Source: Vitis vinifera
Lineage: Eukaryota; Streptophyta; Magnoliopsida; Vitales; Vitaceae
Direction of reading: 5' to 3'
DNA: 64,000 bases
NCBI RefSeq assembly: GCF_030704535.1
Contig: NC_081812.1
Location: forward strand, 19,167,501-19,231,500
Made by a program: the position numbers and the translations under genes. Each line of letters starts with the position of its first letter. Position 1 is the first letter of the stretch. Below the pieces are notes generated by a model. It was not told the origin of the DNA, did no database searches, and saw nothing but the letters and a program-made list of their open reading frames with translations. Shown piece by piece: positions 16,813-30,400 of this stretch.

Positions 16813-19287
16813 TCAAACAGCAGAAGCATCCTCATCTGCTCTACAATCATCCTTTCCTTTCATATTCATTTCTGAGCAAATAACATCAGCATCATGGGAC
16901 CTTCCCTCCTCTCTAAGGCCAGTGATAAGATTGTCACAAATAGAGACACTGGGAGTGAAACCATTCTCAAACATTTCTCTGTACCAGACATAAGCTCCAT
17001 CGAAATCCTTTAGCTTGCAATGCCCCACAATCAGTATGTCATAGGTTTCAGTTTTAGGAATTAATCCTCTAATCTTCATATCATTGACAAGATTCTTTAC
17101 TTTATGCATCCTACCCTCTTTAAAGTGCCCCAGAATCAAGCAATTATAGGTCATCTTGTCAGGCTGAATCCCCTGGGCTTCCATGGCAGAGTGCAAAGAA
17201 CATGCCTTTTGGACATCTCCATGTTCAACATAACAATGAATAAGTGCATTATATATAACCCGATCAGGAACCAAATTCATCTGTAACATTTCCTGATAAA
17301 TTTTTTCCACTAGCACCAGTCCTTCCTTGCCACATCCAGCTATGAGACGATGATATGTATTTAGAGTAGGTTTAATTCCTGATTTCTTCATAGTTTCATA
17401 TAATTCCAAAGCCTTCTGAACATTTCCTGCACTAGAATATCCAGAAATTAGGGAGTTGTATGTGATCACATCAAAACTCAAACCTTTCCTTGTGATCTCA
17501 GAGGCCAAGTTTTCAGCTTCCATTACTTTACCCTTTTTGCAGAGCCCATTTATAAGAATATTGTATGTTACAAGCGTGGGAACAATCTCTCTTGCCACCA
17601 TCTCATCAAAAAACCTGAAAGCATCTTTCAACTTCCCCGCTATACAGCTACCATCAATCAGCATATTGTATATTTGTGCGTTTGGCACCACTCCTCTGTG
17701 TACCATATCACCAAGTATTACTTCAGCTTCAAGAATGTTAGCATCCTTGCATAAACAATTTATGAGACAACCATAGCTTATAACGTTGGGCTTTAGCCCC
17801 TTTTTCTCCATTTCTTCGAGAATCTGGAAACACCTATCAAAAAGGCAACTCCGCCCATAGCCATCAATTAAAGTGTTATATGTCTCGACATTTGGCAAAA
17901 CTCCCTTTTCCACCATCTTCTTTATGCATTTCTCTGCCTCCTCCATATTCTTCATTTCACAAAACTTCTTGACCAAGGAATTGTAAGTGACATGGTTGGG
18001 CCTCAACCCAACTGCTTCCATTTTTTCAATTGTCGTATATGCTTTGTTAATATCACCAACCTGGCAGTATCCATTCACAATTGTGTTAAAAAACACCCCT
18101 ACTGGAGCAAGCCCATTTTCCAAAAACTTCTTCAAAACTTCCTCAGCCTTCTCCATATTCCCTTCCTTACATAACGCATTCAACAAAATGCTACAAGTAT
18201 AATCAAGAATCTGAACCCCTTTCCTTACTGCTTCTTCAGAAAGGGTAATTGAAGCATCCACATTCCCACACTTCAAGTGGCCATCAAAAAGAGTAGTATA
18301 AGTAAATCTGTCCGGAACGAATCCATAAACTTCCATCTCTTCCAACACCCGTTGTGCCTCTTCCATCATCTGTGCCCGACAAAGCCCATTAAGCAACGAA
18401 TTGAAAGTAATAATGGTCGGCTCCACATTTTCCACCTTCATCCGCTCCCGAATATTAAATGCCTCCTCCAACTGTCCCACTTTGCAATACCCATCAATAA
18501 GCGTGTTATAGGTAATCCGATTGGGTGCCACCCTCCTATCAAGCATTTCGTCAAATAGCTTCTCCGCATCCTTCATTCTCTTCTCTTTACACAACCCACC
18601 AATCACAACATTATACACAAAAACACCCGGACTCACCCCTCCCCTCTTCATACAAGTCATAAGCTCAATAGCCCTTTTCAAGTCCCCTAACTTCACTGCC
18701 GCCTGAATCGCCTTCCCATACATAAACTGATCCGGTCGAAGCCCGGACTCCACAATCTCCGAAAACAACTGAAGAGTATCCTCGTACCGTTTTGTCGACA
18801 CCAAAGATTCAAGAAACAGATTGAGAGACGCTACGGATGGCAATACACCATCTTTCTTCATCAACATGTACAATTCCGCAGATTCCGAAACCATTTTGGA
18901 CTCGGAACAAATGGATAAGAGCATGTCGGAGAAAAGGGGTTTCATGGGGGTTGAAGAGAGGGAGAAGAGAGTGTAGAGATGAGAGGGTGAAGAGAAAGGT
19001 GATTTGGGTAGAAGCATAGACCTGATGAGCCTTCGCGCGGTTTCGGTACGACCCTGTTGGAGGAGGGTTTGGAGCTTTTGAACATGTTCATGGCGGGCCT
19101 GTTCTTGGACTTGACCTTGGAGGTTGGTGGTGCTGTTGTTTGTAGTAGACGTAGGTTCTTGCTTCTCTGTGAGAGAGCAGAAGGGCTTGCAGGAAGGAAG
19201 CAAGAGGGATTTTTGGGGTTTGTTCAGGGTACTACCGACGGAGAATTTTGAGAGATGGATTCGTTTCGCCATTTTCCTTCTCTTCAC
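16813..19287 (-). CDS. P-class pentatricopeptide repeat protein, probably mitochondrial
   Basis: Intronless frame of 824 residues from the first ATG. A second ATG at 19272, in better context (aaaATGGCG), would give MAKRIHLSKF and 819 residues, and may be the true start. Residues 1-50 are basic and Ser-rich, as in an organelle targeting peptide. From about residue 150 to 810 I count 19 PPR motifs, nearly all 35 residues long, each with the TYNxLIxGxCK pattern and ending in a Pro-containing link. There is no E, DYW or SMR domain, so it is P-class. Such proteins bind organelle RNA and act in its stability, splicing or translation. From memory the architecture and length resemble Arabidopsis At5g12100. 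The RNA target cannot be read with confidence. Confidence 0.92.
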   Translation of the reverse strand: MKRRKMAKRIHLSKFSVGSTLNKPQKSLLLPSCKPFCSLTEKQEPTSTTNNSTTNLQGQVQEQARHEHVQKLQTLLQQGRTETARRLIRSMLLPKSPFSSPSHLYTLFSLSSTPMKPLFSDMLLSICSESKMVSESAELYMLMKKDGVLPSVASLNLFLESLVSTKRYEDTLQLFSEIVESGLRPDQFMYGKAIQAAVKLGDLKRAIELMTCMKRGGVSPGVFVYNVVIGGLCKEKRMKDAEKLFDEMLDRRVAPNRITYNTLIDGYCKVGQLEEAFNIRERMKVENVEPTIITFNSLLNGLCRAQMMEEAQRVLEEMEVYGFVPDRFTYTTLFDGHLKCGNVDASITLSEEAVRKGVQILDYTCSILLNALCKEGNMEKAEEVLKKFLENGLAPVGVFFNTIVNGYCQVGDINKAYTTIEKMEAVGLRPNHVTYNSLVKKFCEMKNMEEAEKCIKKMVEKGVLPNVETYNTLIDGYGRSCLFDRCFQILEEMEKKGLKPNVISYGCLINCLCKDANILEAEVILGDMVHRGVVPNAQIYNMLIDGSCIAGKLKDAFRFFDEMVAREIVPTLVTYNILINGLCKKGKVMEAENLASEITRKGLSFDVITYNSLISGYSSAGNVQKALELYETMKKSGIKPTLNTYHRLIAGCGKEGLVLVEKIYQEMLQMNLVPDRVIYNALIHCYVEHGDVQKACSLHSAMEAQGIQPDKMTYNCLILGHFKEGRMHKVKNLVNDMKIRGLIPKTETYDILIVGHCKLKDFDGAYVWYREMFENGFTPSVSICDNLITGLREEGRSHDADVICSEMNMKGKDDCRADEDASAV

Positions 19288-20460
19288 CCTTTATTTGATT
19301 TAACGCCCTTGCAAGATTGGCGCTACCACTTATTTATGGGACATGGTTGCAACTTGCTTCATAGAAATTAGAATCACAGCCTTCCATAAAATATTGAGTT
19401 TTTTTGCCAAAAAGAAAAAGAAAAAAAGGAAGATTTCGCTAAAAAATTTTAAATAATCAACTCGACTTTTAAAAAGATAGTATAAATATAAGAAGTGAAT
19501 TTATTCTTTCAAAATATGAATTCAATGAAAAATAAAATAAATGATTAGAAGTGTTATATTTTTTTTTTTTTAAAAAAAAAAAATTCAAATTTTAAGTTAT
19601 ATTTAGTTTTGAAAAATTTGAAGAAAAATGAGAGAAAAAGAAAAATAAAACAAAAGAAAAAAAGTAGATTTAAAATAAACAAGTTATTTCTATATATTAT
19701 CTAAAACTTATTCAACTTAAATTTAAACTAATTAAAATATTATATTTGATTTTTTTTTTTGGTGATAAAATCAAGGTGGGGGTGGGGAATTTAAAGCAGC
19801 ATGTTTGAATCGTTAAGCAGGATCATATTTTTGTATTTTAATTTCTTGTGCTTTCCTGCACTACATGATCAATTTTCCATCTACTCAGGTAGAGTCGAGT
19901 TCAAGTGTAAAATTGATCCTGTTTTCCCATATGTTCATTCCTTTTCAAACAAAGTCATAACAGTTAAGTGTAGAGCAACATGAAACTTTTAGTGCAAAAA
20001 TTATCTTGCTCCCATCGATTTATTCTCTCTCACAAAACAATCCCAACCACAACAAAGAAGAGAAAGGAAAATAACTACAAAATTACAAAACAAACCATTC
20101 CGAAATGTTTAAAACTATCCACCATGGGATAACCTGCCTTGGCTTGCTGCTCCTCCTTGATCTTCTTCTCTGCCTATTGCATTCCCACAATATTTTGTTT
20201 GGTTCTGTTCTTGAGGTTTCTTGGATATTCACAAGAGAAACAACTGTTTCTTATGTCCTGTCTTAAAAGAATTTGCAGACTTTCTTTTTTGGGGGTGGGG
20301 GGAGGGTTTTATTTTTATTTTTATTTTTTACAAGATGGAATGTAAAAGTTATGGGAAAGTGTAGCTAGGAACGCCACATAGATAGGCTGAAGAAGAGAGA
20401 GGCACAAGCAGAGTGACCGGCCGAGTAGCAAAAAAGTACAGCATCACCTCAGATTTCCCT
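19288..20460. other. Intergenic region and CSLA 3' UTR
   Basis: 19400-19770 is AT-rich with no gene seen. The CSLA gene reads leftwards from 20461, so its 3' UTR likely occupies part of 20100-20460. A T-rich tract near 20305-20330 and a G-rich run near 20290 are the only notable features. Confidence 0.45.
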
Positions 20461-23400
20461 CTAAGACTTGGGAACAAAGGTGCCAACATAACCAAACCCC
20501 ACAATGAAGAAGGCAATAGCTTGAACGTAAAGGTATATGAAGTAGTGATTTCTTCCAAAGGCAACATCATAGCAGCCACAGAAGAAGAGGAAAGCACCAA
20601 CTCCAAGCTCCAGCAAATGGAGTCTGTTCACATTTAAACATGAATCAGACACCATCAACTTCACAAGTCTTATCATTCTAGCAATGCCCAGTGTGGGTGA
20701 AATTTGAATTATGTACTACTAATACCTACCTTTCTCCAATCTTGAATCGTGGTTTCTTGGGTGCCTTAGTGGCTGCTTTAACTTTGAGAGCATCTCCTAG
20801 CTTCTCAGTTACAACCCATTCGTTAACTCTACCGCCTTCCAGCAGTCCAATGAAGGTAGCCTTGGTCCGATGTAGGGACATGACATTCTCAAAAAGGATC
20901 CAGAAAACCATTAAGTGGAGTGACCTGAAAGATACATTAATTAAAGCGACATGAGGAATAGAAACCATGGGAAAGCAATCCAGAAAGTTGAACTGCAACC
21001 AAGTGGGTCTGTTTTGGGACAACTTCTAGTAAAGAATTGTACTATTGAAGAATGCTTTTACAAGGAAAGAAATTGTGTGTTTTCTTTTCTCTTCAAGAAC
21101 AAGGCTCCGGTGGACTCCAACAACAATCTTCAAAATGAATAGTACTGAACTCGACAAGCCCATTAGCCCATTTCGAAAATTTTCCTCCAATGGCAGTCTT
21201 AAAAGCAAATTGAACTTTTAGTTGAGATTTTGAGAACCATGGGCTTATGCAACCCAATGGAGAAGAAAACTGAGCTTGCAAGAAACCAAACCTTGGAGTT
21301 CCAACTGCATTGAGGATGGTAATGATGGTAGGGATATAAACTGCTCCCCACCTGGGAACCTCAACATCAGGAACCAAAACAGTTGCTGGTAGTACCACAC
21401 AGTAAAAGACAAAGGTGACAATGTGAGCTACAAGCTTCCTAACTATGAAGAAGCTGTAAATCACATGGACCTTCTTCCACAAAGACACTTTCTGCAGTAA
21501 ACATTAACAAGAAAAAGGGAGAGTTAATCACCTAGATTTTAGGTTCTAAATTTTCATTTCAAATGTGGAGGTCAAGAAACAACACTGACCTTGTTTCTTA
21601 CAATCTCCATTACCATTTTCCTGAAAAGATTAGCAGGGCCACACGACCACCGATGCTGTTGGTAGCGGTAGGCTTTAAAGGTACTAGGCAACTCATTTTT
21701 AACCTATCGAAAAATTTAAAGTCAAATAATGAAACATCAACAAAACAAGATTCTAAAGAGACATCAATCAGTCCGAGAAAATAAATTCAAAAATTGGGAA
21801 GCCTTAAGCACAGAAGTATTATAACATATGCATATACCTTGAGAGTACCAAGGTAGACAAATTTCCAGCCTTTGAGACTAGCCCTCACTGCCAGATCCAT
21901 ATCCTCCACTGTTGTCCTATCCTTCCATCCCCCAGCTTCGTTCAGTGCAGCAATTCTCCATACACCCGCTGTCCCTGTATTTCCATTACCATAGCATATA
22001 GTTCCTTTGTTCACTCAGTTAATCTTTAAGCACCTTCCAAGTTCGAACAATAAATTTTAAAAAAAGGAAAAAAAAAAATAAAAAGAAAAGCGAAATCATT
22101 CTGGAACTTGGGTAATCACCATTGAATCCAAAGAAGGCATAGGTGGAGGAGCCCACTTCCTGCTCCACGGTGAAATGGTAATCCAATGACATCTCTTGCA
22201 TCCTAGTCATCAAACACTCGTCCGAGTTCACTGCAAAGAAACTGCCACATCAGCGTCCTAGCTGGCAGATGCTATTATTAAATAGTTTAACAGAACACTG
22301 TGGGAGAGAAAAGAGAAAATTAAATTCCAACTGTCGGCTGGTAAAGCAGTGAGGTCCACCGCTGCGATCGCACATGCTGCTGCTGGGAAGCAAGGAAGAT
22401 TTGAAAGACAGAAGTGCCCTTAACATTTCGGCAGTTCCAAATTTGTCAATTCTTGTGATTGAGCGTCTGTGACATGGATCCTGGTGGGAGATACGCCCCC
22501 GAAATCCAGCATTTTTCAAAGACAGCTTTTTCAGTAAAAGCCCTAGGTTATTTCGTCATTTACCAATCACCAATACCAACTCGATTCTTGCTACTTCCAG
22601 AAACGACTATTCCGTACGTCAGGACTGGGACTTTTTCCAATTAGCAAAACTCCAGCTGGAAATAGACTTGTAGGGTTTTTAGTTTTCACTTCATGCCATT
22701 AATTTCACCAACATGGGGTTAGTTGCCAAAAAAAGGCACACGTGTCTGGACCAGGGTCCACCACGCAAGAGGTGGGACCCTACCATTTCCTATACTTGTC
22801 TAGAACAGCCCAATACTCCCACAACTTTATGGATATCAACGGTGGGGATTGTCACAGCGGTAACCGGTGTTGTGAGGGTAGGATCTGTGCTTCCAGACCC
22901 ACCGACAGTTTTGCAAATTAGAATTGACTCAATTGAGGGGGGTGTGTGTCTGTTGTAGAGGGAAAACAAGAGATTAGAATGTAAAAATGGAGTCGAGTTG
23001 AAGAGAGAAAAAAGTACCGAATTTCCAACGAGCCTGAACGAGAGCTATTTCAGGGTTGTGGACGAGAAAGGGAACGGTGCGCCACAGAAAATCAGGTTCG
23101 GGTTGGAAATCGGCGTCGAAGATGGCTACGTAATCGCACTCCTTAACGTAGCTGTGTTTCATTCCCTCCTTGAGAGCTCCTGCTTTGTACCCATTTCTGT
23201 TGTTTCTTATCTCGTACTTGATGTTTATGCCTTTGCTTGCCCATCTCTGACATTCTAGCTCCACCAAGTCCTGCATTTTTTTCATCCAAATTGTTAGGAC
23301 ACCCCCAGATCGGAATGTTTTGAGAATTTGATGTGGATACCTTGATTGTGGGGTCGGTTGAATCGTCCAGGACTTGAATTATGATACGATCGGAGGGCCA

Positions 23401-23874
23401 TGAGAGTCCACATGCAGCTCCAATTGAGAGCTGGTAAACCTGTTGACATGTATGAAACAAAGACAAAAAAATCAAAACCGAAACTAAACAGAAAATTTTA
23501 CTAAAACAGAGTAAACCACAGAAGGAAACCGCAAGAGAGAGCACCTCCTTTTCGTTGTACATTGGGATTTGAACCAGAACCATCGGGTAAGCCGAGTTTC
23601 CCAACTCTACATCGTCTTTCATGGGCTCCCATTTGTAACGCTTGTCTGGTTTTCGCCCAAAGAGCTTTACAAGAACGATGACAATGCTCAAGTAGACCCT
23701 CTCGAAGAAGAGCATCAGTGACATCGCCAAGCACACGGCCACCGCAATGCTCATGAGAGGTACGATCACTGGCGCTTTGATCTGACTCCAAACTACCCCA
23801 AGTTGCTCAGAAATGTCGTCTCTCGTTCCCTGAAGTGCATCAGGAAGAAGAGTTGTCGACGAAAGCCGATCCAT
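20461..23874 (-). CDS. CSLA9: Glucomannan 4-beta-mannosyltransferase, cellulose synthase-like A (CSLA9-like)
   Basis: A Golgi GT2 glycosyltransferase that builds the beta-1,4-(gluco)mannan backbone from GDP-mannose and GDP-glucose. Exons (minus): 23545-23874, 23341-23439, 23018-23270, 22120-22230, 21838-21974, 21590-21703, 21292-21491, 20730-20924, 20461-20623. They total 1602 nt, or 533 residues, the usual CSLA length, and all junctions are GT-AG in phase. Seen: an N-terminal membrane segment (about 35-60), DDSTD about 135-139, DAD about 195-197, TVEDMD about 286-291, QQHRW at 325-329 (the D,D,D,QxxRW set), then several hydrophobic segments and the C-terminus GTFVPKS. The start at 23874 gives [12 protein letters not shown] polypyrimidine-CAG acceptor 15 nt upstream (23889-23890) suggests a 5' UTR intron. 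Its sequence is closest, from memory, to CSLA9. Confidence 0.95.
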
Positions 23875-24357
23875 TTCTGTCTTTTGCTCTGAAAAAAGCA
23901 AATACAGAGGAGAAGCGAGTAGGAAGCTAGGAACAAGAGTATCAGATGACTGAACGGCACAGTTCGTTAAAGAAACCCACTAGATCTGCATGAATTTAAA
24001 GAAGTTCCTTTGCGAAAAGAGCACGAATATTTCTTCTTTTCTGGTGGTTTTGCTTCCGATATACGCAAAACAATGGTGGTGGAGTTGGAATGTCAGTCGC
24101 CTGGCTCAGCCACACAAGAGATGACTAGAACAAACTCCGTTCGAATCTCAATCCTCTAAACTCGTACAAGCAAGCCTTAAAGGCAAGCCGCATAAAAAGC
24201 CCAGCTTTCTCTTCCCTCTCTCTCCAACAATCTCCACGAACCAGAGCTTCTGCTCCTCTAATAAGAGAAAACAGAAGTAGAGAGCAACACAAATAAATGT
24301 AGCACCAGAGGAGGGAGGCGGAAGAAGAAAGCTGTGCCGAGATGAAGAGAGAGAGTA

Positions 24358-24367
24358 TCTTATATAA
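24358..24367 (-). promoter_or_regulatory. Possible TATA box of the CSLA gene
   Basis: On the minus strand, TTATATAAGATA lies about 490 nt before the CSLA start codon, followed by CT-rich leader-like sequence. The distance fits a gene with a long leader and a 5' UTR intron. No transcript evidence was available. Confidence 0.4.
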
Positions 24368-24489
24368 GCTTTCTTTGGTTCTGGTCTGGGTTTAATGTGG
24401 CCTCCTTCTCTCCTCTCTCTCTTCTTTAATAGTGTTGTTTCTTTGCCCTTCCAAAGCAGCACGTCCTCAAACTGCTCCAACTACGAATG

Positions 24490-27400
24490 GCGCGGCCTAC
24501 ACATAAACAAGTAAAAAGACACCACTATAACGTACACATGTCATCGCCGCCGCCTTGTCACCGGTCACCACCCTCTAGTCATCGGTCACCACCGTCATTA
24601 ACCATTTCACGTTTTGGCACTTAACACTTGTTTATTGGACCGATCAGAGCCTCTCCCATTCGAACTATACGTATTTTGTTTGGTAATCAACTGTAAATCA
24701 ACCGTCAATACGGTTTATTTTCTTAATAAAAGTAAATAAAAAACTAAAAAAATAAATAGAAAAGGACAAGCACGTGCATGTGACGTCGTTCAAAATTACG
24801 TAATGGCGGAAACGCCCTCAATGTTGTCTCCCTCTGTGGGACTACTGCACGGGTATCGTGAGCCTGTCTATGTGAAAGTACTATATAGCCCTTTGACATG
24901 TCTGCGTTTGCGAAAGGGTACGCGGCATTTGGAGAACTTGTTAAAAGTGGGGAAGAATTGGGAGTCTTGCGGCTTCTGCCACAAAAACATTTTGCTTTCT
25001 AAAAACACCCAAAAAAAACATAAAAATCAATTTAAATGTTTTTATAAAATATCTTCGATTGTGAAACCAGACGTGATGCAAAAACATTATTATGAATATT
25101 TGAAATAATGTTTAGATTTTTTTAATGTTAATTTTATGACAACTCAAAAATTGGGTTTGGTGACAATTCGGGGCAATTAATTCAATGGCTTCTGTGTACT
25201 TGGGGTCACTTTTGACATAAACAAGAAAGAAAAGGACCAACACAGAGCATAGAAGGTGATGTTTTTCTTAATATTCATAAGTTACATTAGCTACAAGTAT
25301 ATATATACTTGTGGAATAAATTTTGAGAGATGTTTATTTAATGAATTAATTTCATTAATATCCCTTAAAGTTTTTTATAAATGCATTTATTTTCAATTGA
25401 TTTTAAATTTTATCAAATTTTTATTTTATTTTAAGTGACAAAAAAGGTAAGTAAAAATGTTGGGAAGTGTCTCAAATTTTTAATCTGGGATATTTTATGA
25501 ATCTAAAAACACAAAATGCTTTGATAACCCAATAATTATATTTGATTTTGTACTTTATAATACTTTTTATGATATAATAGAAATATTTTTTTCATCCGTA
25601 AATATAAGTATGGTTAGTCGAATTACGGTTAAAAGTGTTCTTGAATTCTCATATGTTTGTATTAAATCTTTTGTTGACACAACAAAAATAACAAATAAAA
25701 AAGATTTGGATAAATGTTTTGATAATATGACCTCAACTTTTAATAAAAAGAACAATATCATGCACATTTGTCTTGATTGTTTTATTTTTGTATTATTGAT
25801 TTAACATGTTTATATTAAAACTTTTATCAAATAAATATTTTTAATGAAAATACAACATCGAAGGAGATTTATTTTCGTATTTGAATTGAGAGTAAATATA
25901 ATTGTATCTAATATTAAAAATACAATAAAAAAAATTGAAAATCCAACCAATCCATCAAACCTAATCAATGCGATTTTTATTATTTAAGTTGCTTCGCTTT
26001 GAAAATTTTAAAAACATAAATTTGTTTTGGATTTCATTGTTTCATAATTAATAAAAATTGAAATAATTTGATATTTTAATATTTTCACGGCTTGTTATTT
26101 ATAATATTTAATATTAATATTTTTTTTAATACTATCATTATTGGAGTGCAATCAAACTAATTTTTAAATATATTTCTTATATTTTTATTATAAACTTTAA
26201 ATATATTTTAAACTATAAATCAAATTGTTTTAATTGCTTTTAAAAACATATTAAATATATAACTAAAATTAACAAACGTCCAACCAATCATTTAAATCGA
26301 ATCAAATCCAGCTTAATTTAATTCTTCAATCATTAAAAAATTGATTTTATTTTGATTCAAGTGTTAACTAATTATATTGTGACTAATTTTTTTCTTATAG
26401 AACATTGATTGAATCACATTTTTGTCATACCCTCAAGCCTCTGTGGACTGATCTTAGTTTTGCTAGCCAATTTCTGTATAATTATTTCGTACGCTTACCC
26501 ATGGCCCATGCCACGATAAGAATGGGGAAGAGTCGGACGACACAAATACAAAGGCAATTGGTGCAATTTCGAGCAGTCGCTGTTGTCAGAGTCGGCAGGG
26601 GCTTTTTCGTCTTTATGTATGCATCCCTCAATTATCTTTTTTTTTTTTCTTGAGGAAAAAAAAACAAAAAAAGGAGTAAACTCGAGGCAACGTGTTGGAG
26701 GAATAAGCACTTCAATTGTCTTGTTTTTGTTGCTGAGAATAAGAAATGTGGTGGGGTATTTTTATTTAATATTTTTTGGTAGAATGTGAAATGCATGGTG
26801 TATGGCACACAGCCACCAACCATGTTAACAATTCTTACTATCAAATTACCTTTTTTACCCTTTTATAAATACAGGGTGAATTAAATAAATTAAGACAATA
26901 TTAAGTTGTGTTTGGTAAAACTTAATATTTGCTATTTAAAGATTTAAATTGATTTTAAATTAAATTATGTTTCAATTAATTTAAAATTTATTATTTAATT
27001 ATTAACTTAAAATTTATTTTAAATCATGAAATTGATATATTTATTCTTATAAATTATAATTAAGATAAATAAGTTTGAGTAGCAATAGAGATCGTAAAAT
27101 AAAAAAAAAATTATAGAAGTAATTAATATAAATACAGATAAAAATGTAAAATAAAAATATGAACTTAATTTATTGAATTGTTTTATGTTATTAAGTCACT
27201 GAGTCACTTAAAATTATTACTTTTTTTTTTGAGATACTAATAAATAATAAATAATCTGGCTCATATTAGTAGCAGCCTATGATGACTTTAGTCCTTTAAT
27301 GTCAACAGCTTGACTTAGCCCATGATTCATATTTGACACCTAAACCAAAATGGTAAGATAATGGTGAATGAACTTAAGATCATACTATCTTTTTCAGTGA

Positions 27401-30400
27401 TAGCTATGCAAAACTAGCCGTTTGAATAGGCTTTAATCTTTCCCGATCATCACCTAATGCACTATAATTAGTCATAAGTAAACCGATTCTACAATCAATG
27501 GCAGCCGAAGAAAAAATTAGAAATAATTATTCTGAATTTGTGTCATAATTATTAATCAAGTTTCAAATTCCAAAGTAATCTCCTTTCACACACCAACATG
27601 AAGGCAATAGCTAATCCCACATTATGACATTCCTTTCTACCATAATTATCATAACCCCTTTTCCCCTTTTTCCAATCAACCTAATCCTGCAATAATAAAC
27701 TGTGTGAATGCATAAGAGTTGAAGATAATGTGCTTGCCAAAGATTTAAAGTCTCAACAAGAAGCCAACATTCATTCAGAACTTTTGCTACCATAAAAAAA
27801 CTAAGTGATGAAGGGCATGTTAAGGAATTTAATACTCAAGTCAATTACTTGAAAAGATGTGTAATCTAAGAGAAAGAAAAGCCCGATTATTTTAAGTCAG
27901 CTTAGATTTTGTAATGTGATCGAGAGTTAATAAAGTAGATGGGATGGAGATGGAGGCAAGTATGTGGCAAGGAAAAGGTGGGACGATGGTGGGGTCCAAG
28001 ATGCACAGCACACATGGAAGTGATGTTCCATCTACCATTTGTCCCCTACATGTCGTTGAGTTCAATGAGGTTCTTGTGATTGTGTGAGTTTTCCTTCAAC
28101 CATAAATGAAACACTCTGATTAAACTAATATAATTTCTATTTTCTTTAGGCGCAGAGAGAGATGAAGAATGATTCGACATCCCTGAAAAATACAATTTCT
28201 TAGATTCATAAACCTATGGACCATATTATTTTAGACTAAAGTATGTTTGAGGGTCTGCGGAGCTCTCTCTGTCAACGATGGTGTAGATTCTATAGTTTTG
28301 TATGGTTTTCCAGACATTGACCATATGATGTGTCGGTGATATAAAGCTTCTGAGACAGTAATCTGATATAAAACAAAACTTGGTTAGCTCAGCTACCTTT
28401 AATTTAAGATGGGTTTCTCGCCCAAATCTTGCTGGTCTGAAAGGGATGCATCACATGTCTCTGTGTTTTAAGATTTCGTCACAGAGACTGTCATATTTTC
28501 TACTCATTTTTGTTTTATTTAAATGCACGTTTGGTTGTTCTCTTAGTGTTTAAATTATGACCAATTTTTTGATTAGCATTAAGACAAATCCAATGCAATC
28601 AAAAGGTCTTGCGTAGCCTCCATGTGAATGTGTTTTTCTTTGTGGTCTTATAATATGAATGAAGAAAGGTGTATTTTGGAAAATCTGAATGGAACTGTGT
28701 GGTTGAAAGCTACCCACCTACCAAAATAAATCTTATACCTAAGTCAAGATTTTTCTCTCTTTTTTTTTTTGGGTAGTTGGGTTTAACATTTAAGTAGAGA
28801 ATTAATCCTTATGGACTCAGGCTGTGTGATGGGTGAATTCAAGCAGGGTGGGTCAAACCAGTGGTGATATCTGGGTTTCTGAACCTTGATTTCATACCAC
28901 TGAAGTTTCCTGTATCCCTCTGGGTCAAACAATGATCACACCCATGTAATGGGCTTTGGGGCCTTACACATGAAGAAAATCTTTCAAAATAAATGAAGGA
29001 GCAGTTTCAAATGGCATTGGTTTGCTGATTGATAAAAGGGAAGCAATGTGGGACTGGTATGGCCTGTTCTGGGAGTAAAGGAATTATAGGATTCTGAAAT
29101 GCCTGCTAATGTAGTGGTGGTTGACATTATTAGAAACAAGTAGTGGAGGCCCCCCCTTCCTAGCCCTCTCTCAGGAATATATGCACTTGGGTGCAGGCAT
29201 GAGGGTCTTCAAGTACTGTGGAGCTGGCAAATGGAAAATTAAAGAGCAAAATTTTCCTACAAAAAGTGAAAGGAAGTTGTCCCTGACGATGTGCGGTGTC
29301 ATGGTTAATCCAATAATCCGATATGAGCTTTAGATGTGTCGGTTGGGAAAGCCCAGTTTTCCGAGATCGTGGCTGTAGGCTTCTCTGAAGCAATTATAAA
29401 TGTCTCCATTCCATTTATTAGATAGGTCCCCACATTGGCATACATACAGTACATTACAAAATACCCGATTGGATTATGGTCGACTGACCATATATGCAAG
29501 TCAATTTACGAGTTGGTTGTACATCATCAGTCCATCGCATTGGATTCTCGTAACGCTTTCCCTTAATTCCTAAGTATTGTACCATGTCTCATTATTTCCA
29601 TTATCATTTTAAACCTGGTAAGCGAACAATGGTGTCCTAATCATTTTTACTACATTGAAAGAGAGAGAGAGGAAAAGGAAGTGGGCCGTTCTTGAATCTC
29701 TCAAACCCACAAAATTGCAATCCAGTGACTTTAAAAAGAGGATTTCGTGGGACATTCCACTCATGCAAAATCTTTATATTGATTGGTCTATATCTGCTAA
29801 CCAAATGATTTTTCCTTCATTCACATCATCGGAGGCATTACAAGTTACAAGTTCCATTTTCATCAGCCCAACCGCTAAGACATCCGTCATTCTTTCAATT
29901 CCCCCACACCATATCCTTACTCCTCGTTGACAGGTCTAACATTGTTAAATATTTGTTTTGCAAGCCATATGCACTGTCCTCGACCTAACTATAAATGTTT
30001 TCCAACATACCTAATTTATCATTTTCATTGAGGTTTGATCCCGCCTCTCCTCCCACCGTTAAGCATTAGTCAATTTCACATCTATTGTCCATCAAATCCT
30101 TAAAGACAAACAAAAAAAACCGTGGGAGAAAAAAAAACAGGGGGTTGGACACTGGGTGAGTGGTAGACGTTATAAAATCACATCCAGAATGGTGTGGAAT
30201 ATGGCTAAATGATTAGTATAGGTGGTTTACAAATGACTTGTAAAGCAAAATACAAGCATATGGGAACGAATGGAGAAAAAGACTAGAGGAAATGACCAAC
30301 TGGAAAAGGTTGGAGTTCCTTTAGGCTGGTTAGAGAAAGGACTGGAGATAAAAAGAGTTACTGCTGTAACCAAACAAGGCATCCATCATTCAGCCAACAG

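Noticed and set aside
23501-23791. 96-codon minus-strand frame with many His and Arg
   Set aside because: It is another frame of CSLA exon 1, which is fixed by the protein family.
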